Assembly (NCBI RefSeq): GCF_004216905.1
Contig: NZ_SGXJ01000003.1
Coordinates: 62,001 to 126,000 of the forward strand
DNA from: Kribbella sp. VKM Ac-2569
GTDB lineage: Bacteria > Actinomycetota > Actinomycetes > Propionibacteriales > Kribbellaceae
Direction: 5' to 3'
Length of the DNA: 64,000 nt
A program made the translations under genes and the position numbers. The notes under the pieces were generated by a model that ran no database searches, was not told the origin of the DNA, and saw only the letters and a list, made by a program, of their open reading frames with translations. Shown here in pieces: positions 24,488-33,900 of the stretch; the stretch's first letter is position 1, and every line of letters begins with the position of its first letter.

Positions 24488-25828
24488 GTGCGCAGGATCT
24501 TGGTGGTGGGCGGCGGGTACGCCGGTTTCTACACGGCGTGGAGGCTGGAGAAGAAGCTGCGGCGCGGTGAGGCCGAGGTGGTCGTCGTCGACCCGCGGCC
24601 CTACATGACGTACCAGCCGTTCCTGCCCGAGGTGGTCGCCGGTTCCGTGGAGGCCCGGCACGCGGCGGTGTCGCTGCGCCGGAACCTGAAGCACACGAGG
24701 GTCGTGGCCGGCATGGTCACCGGCATCTCGCACGCGGACAAGACGGTGACGATCCACCCGGCGGATGGGCCGGACTACCAGCTGACGTACGACGTGATCG
24801 CCGTGACCGCCGGTGCGGTGACGCGGACGTTCGACGTACCGGGGGTGGCCGATCGGGCGATCGGGATGAAGCACGTCGAGGAGGCCGTGGCGATCCGGGA
24901 CCGGATGTTCACCGCGTTCGACGAGGCGGCCGGGCTTGCGCCGGGGCCGCAGCGGAGCAAGCTGCTGACGGTCACGTTCGTGGGCGGCGGGTTCTCCGGG
25001 GTCGAAGGGTTCGCCGAGCTGCTGTCGCTGGCGCGGGCGTTGCTGAAGAAGTACCCCGAGCTGTCCGAGGACGACCTCGCGTTCCACCTGGTCGAGGCGA
25101 CCGGGCGGATCCTGCCGGAGGTGAGCGACCGGCCGGGCGAGTGGGTGGTGAAGATGCTCGAGAAGCGCGGCGCGGTCGTGCACCTGAACACCTCGATGCA
25201 GTCGGCCGACGACGGGCACGTGGTGCTGTCGGACGGGACGGAGTTCGACTCGGAGCTGATCGTGTGGACCGCGGGCAACGCCGCGACCCGGCTGCTGCGG
25301 AACCACACCGACCTGCCGCACAACGAGCGTGGCCTGGTCCAGGTGCGGGCGGATCTGCGGATCGGTACCGAGACCGAGGTGATCCCGGACGCGTGGGCGG
25401 CCGGAGACGACGCGGCGGTGCCCGACCTGGCGGCGCCCACGAAGGGTGCGTATACGGTGCCGAACGCGCAGAACGCCGTACGGCAAGGGAAGCTGCTGGC
25501 GAAGAACCTGCTGCGGTCGCTGCGCGGGCGGGAGCCGAAGAACTACCGGCACAGCAGCCTGGGGGTGATCGCGACGCTCGGCCTCGGAACCGGGATCTTC
25601 CAGTACAAGCGGATCGTCATCAAGGGCCTGCTGGCCTGGCTGATGCACCGCGGGTACCACGTCCTCGCGGTCCCGACGTGGGACCGGAAGATGCGGGTGC
25701 TGTCGATCTGGCTGGTGGCGCTCTTCTACGGCCGCGACATCGTGTCGCTGGCCTCGGTCCAGAGCCCGCGCGATGCGTTCCAGACCGAGGCCAAGGCACG
25801 GTCGCTCAGTGTGAGCCGGCCGGGATGA
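24488..25828 (+). CDS. Type II NADH dehydrogenase-like FAD oxidoreductase
   Basis: A 446-residue pyridine-nucleotide-disulphide oxidoreductase of the NDH-2 group. The FAD motif is VRRILVVGGGYAGFYTAW, the second dinucleotide fold is VTFVGGGFSGVEGFAEL, and the FAD C-motif region is IPDAWAAGDDA. It likely oxidises NADH at the membrane and passes electrons to quinone; the C-terminus has hydrophobic or amphipathic stretches (VIKGLLAWLMH, LSIWLVALFYG). GGAGAG precedes the GTG. An ECF41-type promoter lies directly upstream. The 3' end overlaps the convergent haem peroxidase by 23 bases. Confidence 0.88.
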   Translation: MRRILVVGGGYAGFYTAWRLEKKLRRGEAEVVVVDPRPYMTYQPFLPEVVAGSVEARHAAVSLRRNLKHTRVVAGMVTGISHADKTVTIHPADGPDYQLTYDVIAVTAGAVTRTFDVPGVADRAIGMKHVEEAVAIRDRMFTAFDEAAGLAPGPQRSKLLTVTFVGGGFSGVEGFAELLSLARALLKKYPELSEDDLAFHLVEATGRILPEVSDRPGEWVVKMLEKRGAVVHLNTSMQSADDGHVVLSDGTEFDSELIVWTAGNAATRLLRNHTDLPHNERGLVQVRADLRIGTETEVIPDAWAAGDDAAVPDLAAPTKGAYTVPNAQNAVRQGKLLAKNLLRSLRGREPKNYRHSSLGVIATLGLGTGIFQYKRIVIKGLLAWLMHRGYHVLAVPTWDRKMRVLSIWLVALFYGRDIVSLASVQSPRDAFQTEAKARSLSVSRPG

Positions 25829-27155
25829 GCAGGTCGGTCAGGCCGAACGCCCCGCCGGCGGCCGGCAGGTTCGGCTGCCAGTCCGGTTCGAGACTGAGGT
25901 AGCTGGCCGGGTCCGCTCGGAGCAGCCCGATCAGTACTTCGGCGACGATCCGACCGCCGACCGGCCCGAGGCGGTCACCGTCACCGAGGTACTCGGACTC
26001 CTTCAGGATGTAGAACCACAGCGGCGTACCGCCCGGCCAGGTGCCTTCGGTGAGCGGCGGTACGCCGAGGAGCTTGGCGACCTCCTCGCCACTCGGCAGA
26101 CCGGTCGTGTCACCGCGCAGCAGATCGCGGACCGCGAGGGACTTGTACGCGGTCTCGTCGACAGCGCCCGTGACCTGCTCCGGCAGACCGATCAGGCTTG
26201 CGGCGAGCCGGCCGTCGAGGCGCTTGGCCCGCTGCGCCGGCGGATGTCCTGGTACGTCGAACACCTGCGTGAGATCGAGCCGCTGCCGCGCCGGCCCGAA
26301 CCCGACCAGATCGGGGAACAACGGCAACTCGGGACCGCCCTCGACCAGTCGGTATGTGTGCCGGATCTGACCGTGCCCGTAGCGGTACGCTGCATCCGCG
26401 AACTCCAGCGGGATGAACGCCTGCAGTGACTCCGGCGCGAACCACTTCCCGCCGTCCTCGAGTACCTCGTCCACCAACGACCGCCCGACCAGTCGCGGCA
26501 GGAAGTCGTGGACGACGATCCACTGGTAATGCCAGGTGAGCGTGACCCGTGCCTGCTCGAACATGTCCTCCTCGGGTACGCCGCTCGCCCGCAGATTGTC
26601 GACGATCCGGTTGTGCGCCTGGAGAAGCGCGACATGGAGAGTCAGCGAGAACAGGTGGACGTCGTTGCGCGGGTCACCGATCAGCGCCACGCCCTGTGGA
26701 TTTCGCGGTACGTCGTACCCGCCGGCGCCGAGCAGGAACTTGGCGGGGTCGTGCAGATCGAACAGGTACGGCGCACCGATCGGCCCGTCGGCGTACAGCA
26801 TCTCGAGGTTGAGCCGCGGCGAGCGGGCGTTCCGCAACGCGTCGGTGCTGACTCCTCCCGCGATCGGCGACCGGTCCGCGGTGGTGTCGTGCGCCAGCAA
26901 CTGCCCGAAGAACGGCCAGCCGGCGGCCTGCTCGGCGTCGTCCCCGGGCCCAGGATCCAGCGCGGCCCCGAGATCGAGCGCCGCCGCGCCGTCACAGATC
27001 CCGCCGTCGGCGCCCGCCCGCATCAGCACGTGCGGATCCGTCCCCAATGGCTCCAGGTCCGGAAACATCCGCCCGTACCGCGCCCCGCCAGTCGGCCGAT
27101 CCACGCTGCGCACCGGACTCAAGCAGTGGTCCCGCGCCGCCGGATGCCTACTCAT
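25806..27155 (-). CDS. Animal-type haem peroxidase family protein
   Basis: A 449-residue member of the myeloperoxidase/cyclooxygenase (An_peroxidase) family. The distal His motif is GQLLAHDTTAD, and YRYGHGQIRH fits the proximal His block (FRxGH in relatives). No signal peptide is evident, so it is probably cytoplasmic. It uses H2O2 to oxidise an unknown substrate. GGGAGGT lies just before the ATG at 27155. An ECF41-type promoter on the minus strand (27216-27190) is 35 bases upstream, linking peroxide chemistry with the rest of the proposed regulon. Confidence 0.85.
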   Translation of the reverse strand: MSRHPAARDHCLSPVRSVDRPTGGARYGRMFPDLEPLGTDPHVLMRAGADGGICDGAAALDLGAALDPGPGDDAEQAAGWPFFGQLLAHDTTADRSPIAGGVSTDALRNARSPRLNLEMLYADGPIGAPYLFDLHDPAKFLLGAGGYDVPRNPQGVALIGDPRNDVHLFSLTLHVALLQAHNRIVDNLRASGVPEEDMFEQARVTLTWHYQWIVVHDFLPRLVGRSLVDEVLEDGGKWFAPESLQAFIPLEFADAAYRYGHGQIRHTYRLVEGGPELPLFPDLVGFGPARQRLDLTQVFDVPGHPPAQRAKRLDGRLAASLIGLPEQVTGAVDETAYKSLAVRDLLRGDTTGLPSGEEVAKLLGVPPLTEGTWPGGTPLWFYILKESEYLGDGDRLGPVGGRIVAEVLIGLLRADPASYLSLEPDWQPNLPAAGGAFGLTDLLIPAGSH

Positions 27156-27189
27156 CCACAACCTCCCGAAGAATCGAATCAACAGAAGA

Positions 27190-27216
27190 GACAAGGCAGG
27201 TACGACGGTTGTGACC
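27190..27216 (-). promoter_or_regulatory. ECF41-type promoter of the haem peroxidase
   Basis: Minus strand: GGTCACA (27216-27210), exactly 16 bases, TGTC (27193-27190) continuing TCTTC. Confidence 0.7.
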
Positions 27217-27234
27217 GCACACCGGCGACATCGC

Positions 27235-29223
27235 TCAGCTGATGCGGGCGAGGCGGCCGTCCTGCTGGACCCGGACGGTCGTCTTGCGGGTGCCGACGGT
27301 CAGGTCGACGAAGAACATGCCGCTGACGGTTCGGGTCTTGTAGGTGACGGTTTCGGTCGAGCCTGCCGGGACGATCGCGGACAGGATGGTCGCGGTCGTC
27401 CCGTTGCGGTTGAACTTGACCACCGGGGCCGACTGGCGGTGGAAGATGTCGGGGTAGTACCAGCCTTGGACCGGGTCCTGCTGGCCCTGGACGACGGTGA
27501 TGCCGTCGGCGGCCGGCTGTTGCTGGTACGGGATCTGCAGCAGGTACGTCTTGGACTTGTCACCGGGCTTCGCGGCGACTGCAGCTGTGGCGGATTGGAC
27601 CTTCACCTTCTGGTCCGGTGCGAGGTGCCAGAGCGTCTCGTACCGCTGGGTGTCGGTCGCCTGGCCGCGGTCGAGCGTGATGATCAGGTCGGGATCCTTG
27701 AGCACGAGTACGTCGCGCTTCCGGGTCACGCCCGGCGCGGGTGAATCAGCCAGCGAATACGACTCCCACGTCGGCGTGATCGACGCGCGAACCAGTTGCG
27801 TCGCCACGCTCACGGTGTTCGCCGACGGGATGGTCATCACGTTGTGCGCGGCCTGGCTCTTCGACCACGCCTGCCACTTGTCGAGCTGGTACCCGGAGTG
27901 CCCCGGGTCGATCAGCACGTCCCGGCCGTGGGACGAGTACGTGATCGACATGTGGTCGTCATGACCGTGCAGTGCCCGCGCAGCGCCGTACCGGATGCTG
28001 TACGTCGACTCCTGCGCGAACGGCCGCGTCTCTCCCCACCCGGTTCGGCCGAAGATGTAGCCGGCGTCAAAGACCGCGACCCGCTTGGACGGCCTCGCCC
28101 CCTTCTTCCCGAGCGAGGCGACGTAGTCGAGCGCGGTACCGGCCGCACCGGTCGGCTTCTGCCGTACGGCGTCACCGACCTGCTGCAGCTCACCCGTGGA
28201 CTTCGTCGCGAGCGCCAGCCACTCCGACAGGACGGCCCGCCGCTGCGCGATCACCGGTCCGGGGTTCGACCCGCACCGCTGCAGGGCGGTCGTCGCACGA
28301 CCCCACAGCAGGTAGTTGAACATCGCGTACCCGACCGACTGCTCGTTCGTGGAGCCCTGCGTGTCGATCGCCTTCGTGATGGCCTGCGACAGCCGGTCCA
28401 CGGCCAGCGTCTTCAGCTCCGGCCGCTTCAGCGTGCACCCGACGCCGAACAGTGCGATGCTCTCGTCCGTCCCGTGGTTCGACGGCCCGCTCCAGTTCAC
28501 GATCATGAACTGCGCATGGTCGACGATCGCCTTGTCGAGCCAGGCGTACTGCGTGGGTAGCGAGCTGACCCTCAACCCGGTGAGGACGGCTTGGCGGGCG
28601 CACAGCAGCACGTTGGTGCGGTGCATCGTGGCCTCCCACGCGCCGACATCGCCCTTCCAGGTGTACGGGTTGTCCTGCACCCAGTCGTGGATGATCGCCA
28701 TCACGTGCGTCAGCGCCTTGCGATCACCGCGTTGCCCGGCGGTGATGCCGTTGCCCAGCCAGCGCAGCGAGTGCAGCCACATGTACCAGCTCGGCTTCTT
28801 GTACGGGTCGGAGCGCCAGTTGATGTCGCCGCTCCCGTTGCCGACCTTGTACGGCGGATCGTCGCCCCAGGAGAACGTGTCGTTCATCAGCATCGACAGC
28901 GGGACGCTCGACTCGATGCCGCTGAAGCCGGGGCATTCGTACGTGCCGGTGTTCGCGACCGGGGTCGACGGCGGGGGAGTGGCCGGGGTGTCGACGCCCG
29001 GCAGCGGCTCCTCGCTCGAGGTCGAGTCGGGAACGCTCGGCCTCGGGGCGGGTCGCGGGCTGGGAGTCGACGGCGTCGGGGATCCGGTGGGCGTCGTACT
29101 GCGGTCGCGAGCGCCTGGCATCAGCACGAAGACGGCACCGGCGAAGGCGACGCCGCAGACCAGGACGCAGGCAAGCGTCAGCGCGACCGTAGTCCCAAGC
29201 CGTCGTTTCGACTGTGCAGCCAC
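27235..29223 (-). CDS. Heparinase II/III-like protein, membrane-anchored
   Basis: A 662-residue protein. A single N-terminal transmembrane segment (TVALTLACVLVCGVAFAGAV) is followed by a Ser/Thr/Pro-rich stalk, an alpha-helical toroid region (AIIHDWVQDNPYTWKGDVG, TNEQSVGYAMFNYLLWG) and a beta-rich heparinase II/III domain with HGHDDHMSITY and a later AAHNVMTI. It probably cleaves an acidic polysaccharide outside the cell by beta-elimination. The GTG at 29223 is preferred over a longer frame from 29304 since GGAGAGGGGGG lies just upstream. Confidence 0.85.
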   Translation of the reverse strand: MAAQSKRRLGTTVALTLACVLVCGVAFAGAVFVLMPGARDRSTTPTGSPTPSTPSPRPAPRPSVPDSTSSEEPLPGVDTPATPPPSTPVANTGTYECPGFSGIESSVPLSMLMNDTFSWGDDPPYKVGNGSGDINWRSDPYKKPSWYMWLHSLRWLGNGITAGQRGDRKALTHVMAIIHDWVQDNPYTWKGDVGAWEATMHRTNVLLCARQAVLTGLRVSSLPTQYAWLDKAIVDHAQFMIVNWSGPSNHGTDESIALFGVGCTLKRPELKTLAVDRLSQAITKAIDTQGSTNEQSVGYAMFNYLLWGRATTALQRCGSNPGPVIAQRRAVLSEWLALATKSTGELQQVGDAVRQKPTGAAGTALDYVASLGKKGARPSKRVAVFDAGYIFGRTGWGETRPFAQESTYSIRYGAARALHGHDDHMSITYSSHGRDVLIDPGHSGYQLDKWQAWSKSQAAHNVMTIPSANTVSVATQLVRASITPTWESYSLADSPAPGVTRKRDVLVLKDPDLIITLDRGQATDTQRYETLWHLAPDQKVKVQSATAAVAAKPGDKSKTYLLQIPYQQQPAADGITVVQGQQDPVQGWYYPDIFHRQSAPVVKFNRNGTTATILSAIVPAGSTETVTYKTRTVSGMFFVDLTVGTRKTTVRVQQDGRLARIS

Positions 29224-29393
29224 CCGCCCCCCTCTCCACCCCAAGAACGCTCCGAACCACCCGATTCGTTGCGTCCGGCCCCGGTTCGATTGCAACGCGG
29301 ACAAGCGATTTCTTCAAGCCACGCCACGCCTGCCCCAGGAAAGCTACCCGCAGGAGTGAAACCCCGTTCACCCCGGCCCTGGGCGCAGGCGGA

Positions 29394-30767
29394 TCACGAA
29401 TCGGATGCCGCTGAGGGTACGAGGGCCGGCGTACGGCGGCCGAAGGCGGTGACGCAGAGGCCCGCGATGCTCGCGGCGGCGGCGACGATCGCGCAGGTGA
29501 CGAAGCCGGTGGCGAGGTTGTGCGCGGTGCCGAGGAGCGGGCCGAACGTCGCGACGCCGATCGCTCCGCCGATCTGGCGGGACGTGTTGAACGCGGCCGA
29601 GGCAGCGCCGTGCAGGTCGGGTTCGACCGCGGCAATGGACTGCGCGGTCATCGTCGGGACGAGCAGGCCGGAGCTGAACCCGATCGGGATCAGCGCGAGG
29701 ACCATCGGCCAGACCGCGGACGACGTACTGGCCCAGGCGAGTGCTAGCAGCGCTAGCGTCAGGACCGCCTGGCCGATCGCGAGCACGGCGGGTCGGCCGA
29801 GGCGGCGGGTGAGTGGCGCGGAGCCGAGGTTGGCGATCGAGATCAGCCCGGTCAACGGCAGGAACAGCAATCCTGTGACCAATGCGCTGAGGTGGCGCCC
29901 TTGCTGGAGTAGCAGGCTCATCGAGAACAGCACGCCGTAGAAGGCGAAATTGAGCAGCGTGCCCTGAAGTGCGGCCGTCGCGAAGCCGCGTTCGGCGTAC
30001 AGCTTGAGTGGGAGCAGCGGTGCCCGGACGGACCGCTCGATCACGATGAAGGCGACGAGGCCGGCGACGGTCAGCGCGGCCGCGCCGAGGACCGCGGGAT
30101 CACGCCACCCGCGCGTCGGTGCCTCGATCAACGCGAACACCAGCCCACCGATGAACGCGGTCGCGGTTCCCATCCCGGCCAGGTCTAGTCGTCTGGTACG
30201 TCGTACGACGGAAGGCATCGAGCGCAGTGCCCAGATCGCGGCGGGGGTGCCGATCACCACGTTGACCGCGAAGACGGCTCGCCAGTTCGCGAGCGCGACG
30301 AGACCGCCGCCGAGCAAGGGACCGGCCGCCATCCCGGCGCCGCCGGCCGCGGCCCACCAGCTGACCAGGCGGTGGCGGGCGTGCTCGTCGGTCGCGGACG
30401 CGGTCGCGAGGACGAGCGCGCTGGGCAGGAGGAGGGCGGAGCCCGCGCCCTGGACGAGCCGGGCGAGGTTCAGCATCAGCATCGAGCCGGCCGCAGCGCA
30501 GACCGCCGACGACAGGGTGAAGACGAGCAGCCCGGTCAGGAACGCACGCTTCGCGCCGAGGGTGTCGGCGATCACCCCGGCGCCGAGCATCAGGGCGGCG
30601 AACGACAAGGTGTAGGCGTTCAGCGACCACTCGAGCTCGGCGCGGGACGCGTGCAGGTGGGTGGCGAGCTGGGCGAGGGTGACGTTCACGATCGTGCTGT
30701 CGACGAAGACCATGAACGAGGCGATCAGCGCGAGCGCGACGACCGACCGGCGGTGCTCAAGGGGCAT
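29394..30767 (-). CDS. MFS transporter, DHA2/EmrB-like
   Basis: A 457-residue drug:H+ antiporter-type permease, twelve or more transmembrane helices. It begins MPLEHRRSVVALALIASFMVFVDSTIVNVTLAQL, with the EmrB/QacA motif D-x-T-I-V-N-V in helix 1, and has LVQGAGSALLLPSALVLATA (motif C area). The ATG at 30767 is chosen because, on the minus strand, TAGGGT ends seven bases before it (leaderless). An 18-bp inverted repeat overlaps the expected -35, so a TetR/MarR-type repressor probably controls it; none is adjacent. Confidence 0.9.
   Translation of the reverse strand: MPLEHRRSVVALALIASFMVFVDSTIVNVTLAQLATHLHASRAELEWSLNAYTLSFAALMLGAGVIADTLGAKRAFLTGLLVFTLSSAVCAAAGSMLMLNLARLVQGAGSALLLPSALVLATASATDEHARHRLVSWWAAAGGAGMAAGPLLGGGLVALANWRAVFAVNVVIGTPAAIWALRSMPSVVRRTRRLDLAGMGTATAFIGGLVFALIEAPTRGWRDPAVLGAAALTVAGLVAFIVIERSVRAPLLPLKLYAERGFATAALQGTLLNFAFYGVLFSMSLLLQQGRHLSALVTGLLFLPLTGLISIANLGSAPLTRRLGRPAVLAIGQAVLTLALLALAWASTSSAVWPMVLALIPIGFSSGLLVPTMTAQSIAAVEPDLHGAASAAFNTSRQIGGAIGVATFGPLLGTAHNLATGFVTCAIVAAAASIAGLCVTAFGRRTPALVPSAASDS
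29743..29757. repeat. CTAG-rich 15-mer, copy 3
   Basis: GCTAGCAGCGCTAGC within the MFS gene, identical to copy 4. Confidence 0.6.
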
Positions 30768-30787
30768 GCCGCCCACCCTACGACCTT

Positions 30788-30805
30788 GTTCGATGTACGT
30801 CGAAC
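30788..30805. promoter_or_regulatory. Operator overlapping the MFS promoter
   Basis: GTTCGA-TGTACG-TCGAAC (30788-30805), 6-bp perfect arms with a near-symmetric centre. On the minus strand it covers the -35 position relative to the TAGGGT -10 at 30780-30775. Confidence 0.5.
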
Positions 30806-30860
30806 AGTATCCGGCAGGCGGGACCCGTTGACCTCTGTGCGAGGGCTGGCTACGGTGTCG

Positions 30861-30872
30861 GAAATCGATTTC
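30861..30872. promoter_or_regulatory. Palindrome GAAATCGATTTC before the GH116-like gene
   Basis: A perfect 12-bp palindrome just downstream of TACGGT (30851-30856), 28 bases before the ATG. It resembles LacI-family operators; the regulator is unknown. Confidence 0.45.
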
Positions 30873-30900
30873 TCCCGCTCCGCCCGCTTAGGAGAACCGA

Positions 30901-33900
30901 ATGACCACGCCTGAACTGCCGCCCGGTTGTGCGAATCGATCCTGTGCCGGTGACTGTCCCCGGGCGCACCTGAGCCGCCGTACTTTCATCTCCCTCAGTG
31001 CCGCCGCGGTCGGTGCCATGGCCGTCCCGGGCCAGGCGCTAGCAGCGCTAGCGGCGCCGCCGCGGCGCGATCCGGCGGTGCTGTTCGATCGCGGTACGCC
31101 GACGACGTACACCGGCGCCGCGCTGCCCAAGATCGGGATGCCGGTCGGCGGCGGTGCGACGGGACAGGTGTACCTGGCCGGCGACGGGCGGCTGTGGGCC
31201 TGGGACATCTTCAACCCGACCTCGTTCCCGCTCGGCGGCGCGGACTTCTCCGGGCACAACTACGCCGACCCGCTGTCCGCCGATCAGCCCGGCGCGTCGC
31301 AGTTCGGTCAGGGCTTCGCGCTCCGCACGACGACCCGCGGCCGGACCTCGACGCGGACGGTCGACGCGGCCGGGTTCAAGGACGTCCGATTCACCGGTTC
31401 GTACCCGATCGGCCGGGTCGCGTACGCCGACGCGGACAGCCCCGTGTCGGTTCAATTGGAGGCCTTCTCGCCGTTCGTCCCGCTCGCCACGCTGGACTCG
31501 ACGCTGCCCACGACGATCATGGCGTTCACGCTGCGGAACACGTCGTCGGCCTCGGTCAGCACGACGCTGCTCGGGTACGCCGAGAACCCGGTCTGCATCA
31601 ACAGCCGTCTCCAGCAACCCACCACATTGCAGGCGCGAGCGTTCACCGGCGGGATCCAGTTCGGAGCGATCGACGACACGACCGCCGAGCAGGGCGACAT
31701 CCTCTTCGAGGACTGGGAGAAGGACACGTACGACGGGTGGACCGTCACCGGGGACGCGTTCGGTGCAGGCCCCGTGCGGCCCCTCGACGTGCCGAATCTG
31801 ATGAAGCGGTTCGGCGATCTGAACGTGTCGGGCACGCGGTTCGTCACGTCGTACGACTTCCGAGGCGGCGCGAACGACGGGGCGACCGGGAAGCTGATAA
31901 GCCGGGAGTTCACCGTCGAGCGCCGGTACGTCGCGGTCGGTGTGAGCGGCGGCCGTCATCCCGGCGAGACGTGCGTGAACGTGCTCGTCGACGGGCAGGT
32001 CGTCGCGTCGGCGACGGGTGACGAGAGCGAGCCGTTGGTCGCGCAGATGCTGGATCTGGCGGCGTACCGGGGGCGGACGGCGCGGATCGAGATCGTCGAC
32101 GCGAGCACGGGCGCGTGGGGGCATCTCAGCTGCGACGCGATCGTGTTCACGGATCGGCCGGACATCGTGTTCGAGACCTGGGACAAGCCGACGTACGACG
32201 GCTGGACCGTGACGGGTGACGCCTTCGGCGCGGGCCCGGTGACCGCGGCCGAGACGCCCGACGGATTCCGTCGGCCGTTCGGGGTGCGGACCGAGCTGAA
32301 CGTGAGTGGCCGGTTCGTCACGTCGTACAACTTCCGCGGCACCGGCGACCCGGATCAGTACACGGGCTCGCTGACCAGCCGGGACTTCGTCATCGAGCGC
32401 CGGTTCGTCACGGCGTGGGTCGGCGGCGGTCACCACAAGGGCGAGACCTGTCTGAACGTCGTGGTCGATGGAAAGGTCGTGGCTTCAGCGACGGGGACCG
32501 ACATCGAGCCGCTCACTGCGGTGTCGATGGATGTTGGTGCGTTCGCCGGCCGCACGGCGCGGATCCAGATTGTCGACAACCACACCGGCGGCTGGGGCCA
32601 CGTGAACGTGGACCGGATCCTGTTCAGCGACCGGCCGATCCGCCGGCAGCCCGTGGCGGAACGTCCCGACGGCGGCACGTTGGCGCTCGCCGCGTTGACG
32701 CCGGGTGGAGTAGCGCGTCCGTCGATCGCGGACTGGTCCTCCGTCGAGGCGCTCTTCGACTCGGCCGCCGGTCCGGGCGATTCGGACGGGCCGCAGGCCG
32801 GAACGGTTGCCGTCACGGTGACATTGCGACCGGGGGAGTCGCGGACGATCCGGTTCGCGTACGGCTGGTTCTTCCCCAACCCCGAGCGTGAGTTGTTCGC
32901 CGAACTCGTCGGCGCCTCGACGTTCCGCCGGCACTACGCGACCCGCTTCTCGTCGGCCCGCCAGGTCGTCGAGTACGTCGGCAAGCACGCGGACCGTCTC
33001 GAGCGCGACACGAAGCTGTGGGTGAAGACCTGGTACGACGACTCATCGCTGCCGCACTGGTTCCTCGAACGGACCCTCGCGACGGCGTCCACGATCGCGA
33101 CGAGCACGTGCTACCGCTGGGACGACGGGCGTTTCTATGCCTGGGAGGGGACGTACTGCTGCGCCGGCACCTGCGAGCACGTCTGGAACTACGCGCAGGC
33201 GATCGGTCGGCTGTTCCCCGACCTGGAACGCGACACCCGCGAACGGGTCGACCTCGGCATCGCGTTCCGGCCGAGTGGCGAGATCGGCAACCGCGGCGAG
33301 GCCGGCGACGCATCGACCTCCTTCGCCGACGGGCAGACCGGGACGATCCTGCGTATCTACCGCGAACACCAGATGAGCAAGGACTCGACGTTCCTACGCC
33401 GGGTTTGGCCCCGGATACGGACGGCCGTCGAGTTCCTGGTCACGCACCGGGACGGCGCGGACGAGGACGGGATCTTCCGCGGCAGCCAATGGAACACGCT
33501 CGACACCGAGTGGTTCGGCGAGGTGCCGTGGATCAGCGGCCTGTACGTCGCCGCGCTCCGGGCCGCTGCCGCGATGGCGGGCGAGGTCGGCGATGGTGCT
33601 AGCGCTGCTAGATACGCGGCGATCGCCGATCGAGGGTCGGCGTACCTGGCTGAGAAGTTGTGGAACGACGAGTACGGGTACTACGTGCAGAAGGTCGATC
33701 CGGCGCATCCGACGGCGGAGAACAGCAACCGCGGGTTGTTCATCGACCAGATGTACGGGCAGACGTACGCGGCCCAGCTCGGGCTGCCGCGGGTGTTCCC
33801 GGCCGATCAGGCGCGTGCGGCGCTCGGGCGGTTGTACGAGTCGAACTTCCGGGCAGATCCGGGGACCTACCGGCCGCCGGGGATCGGGGGCGGGCGGGTG

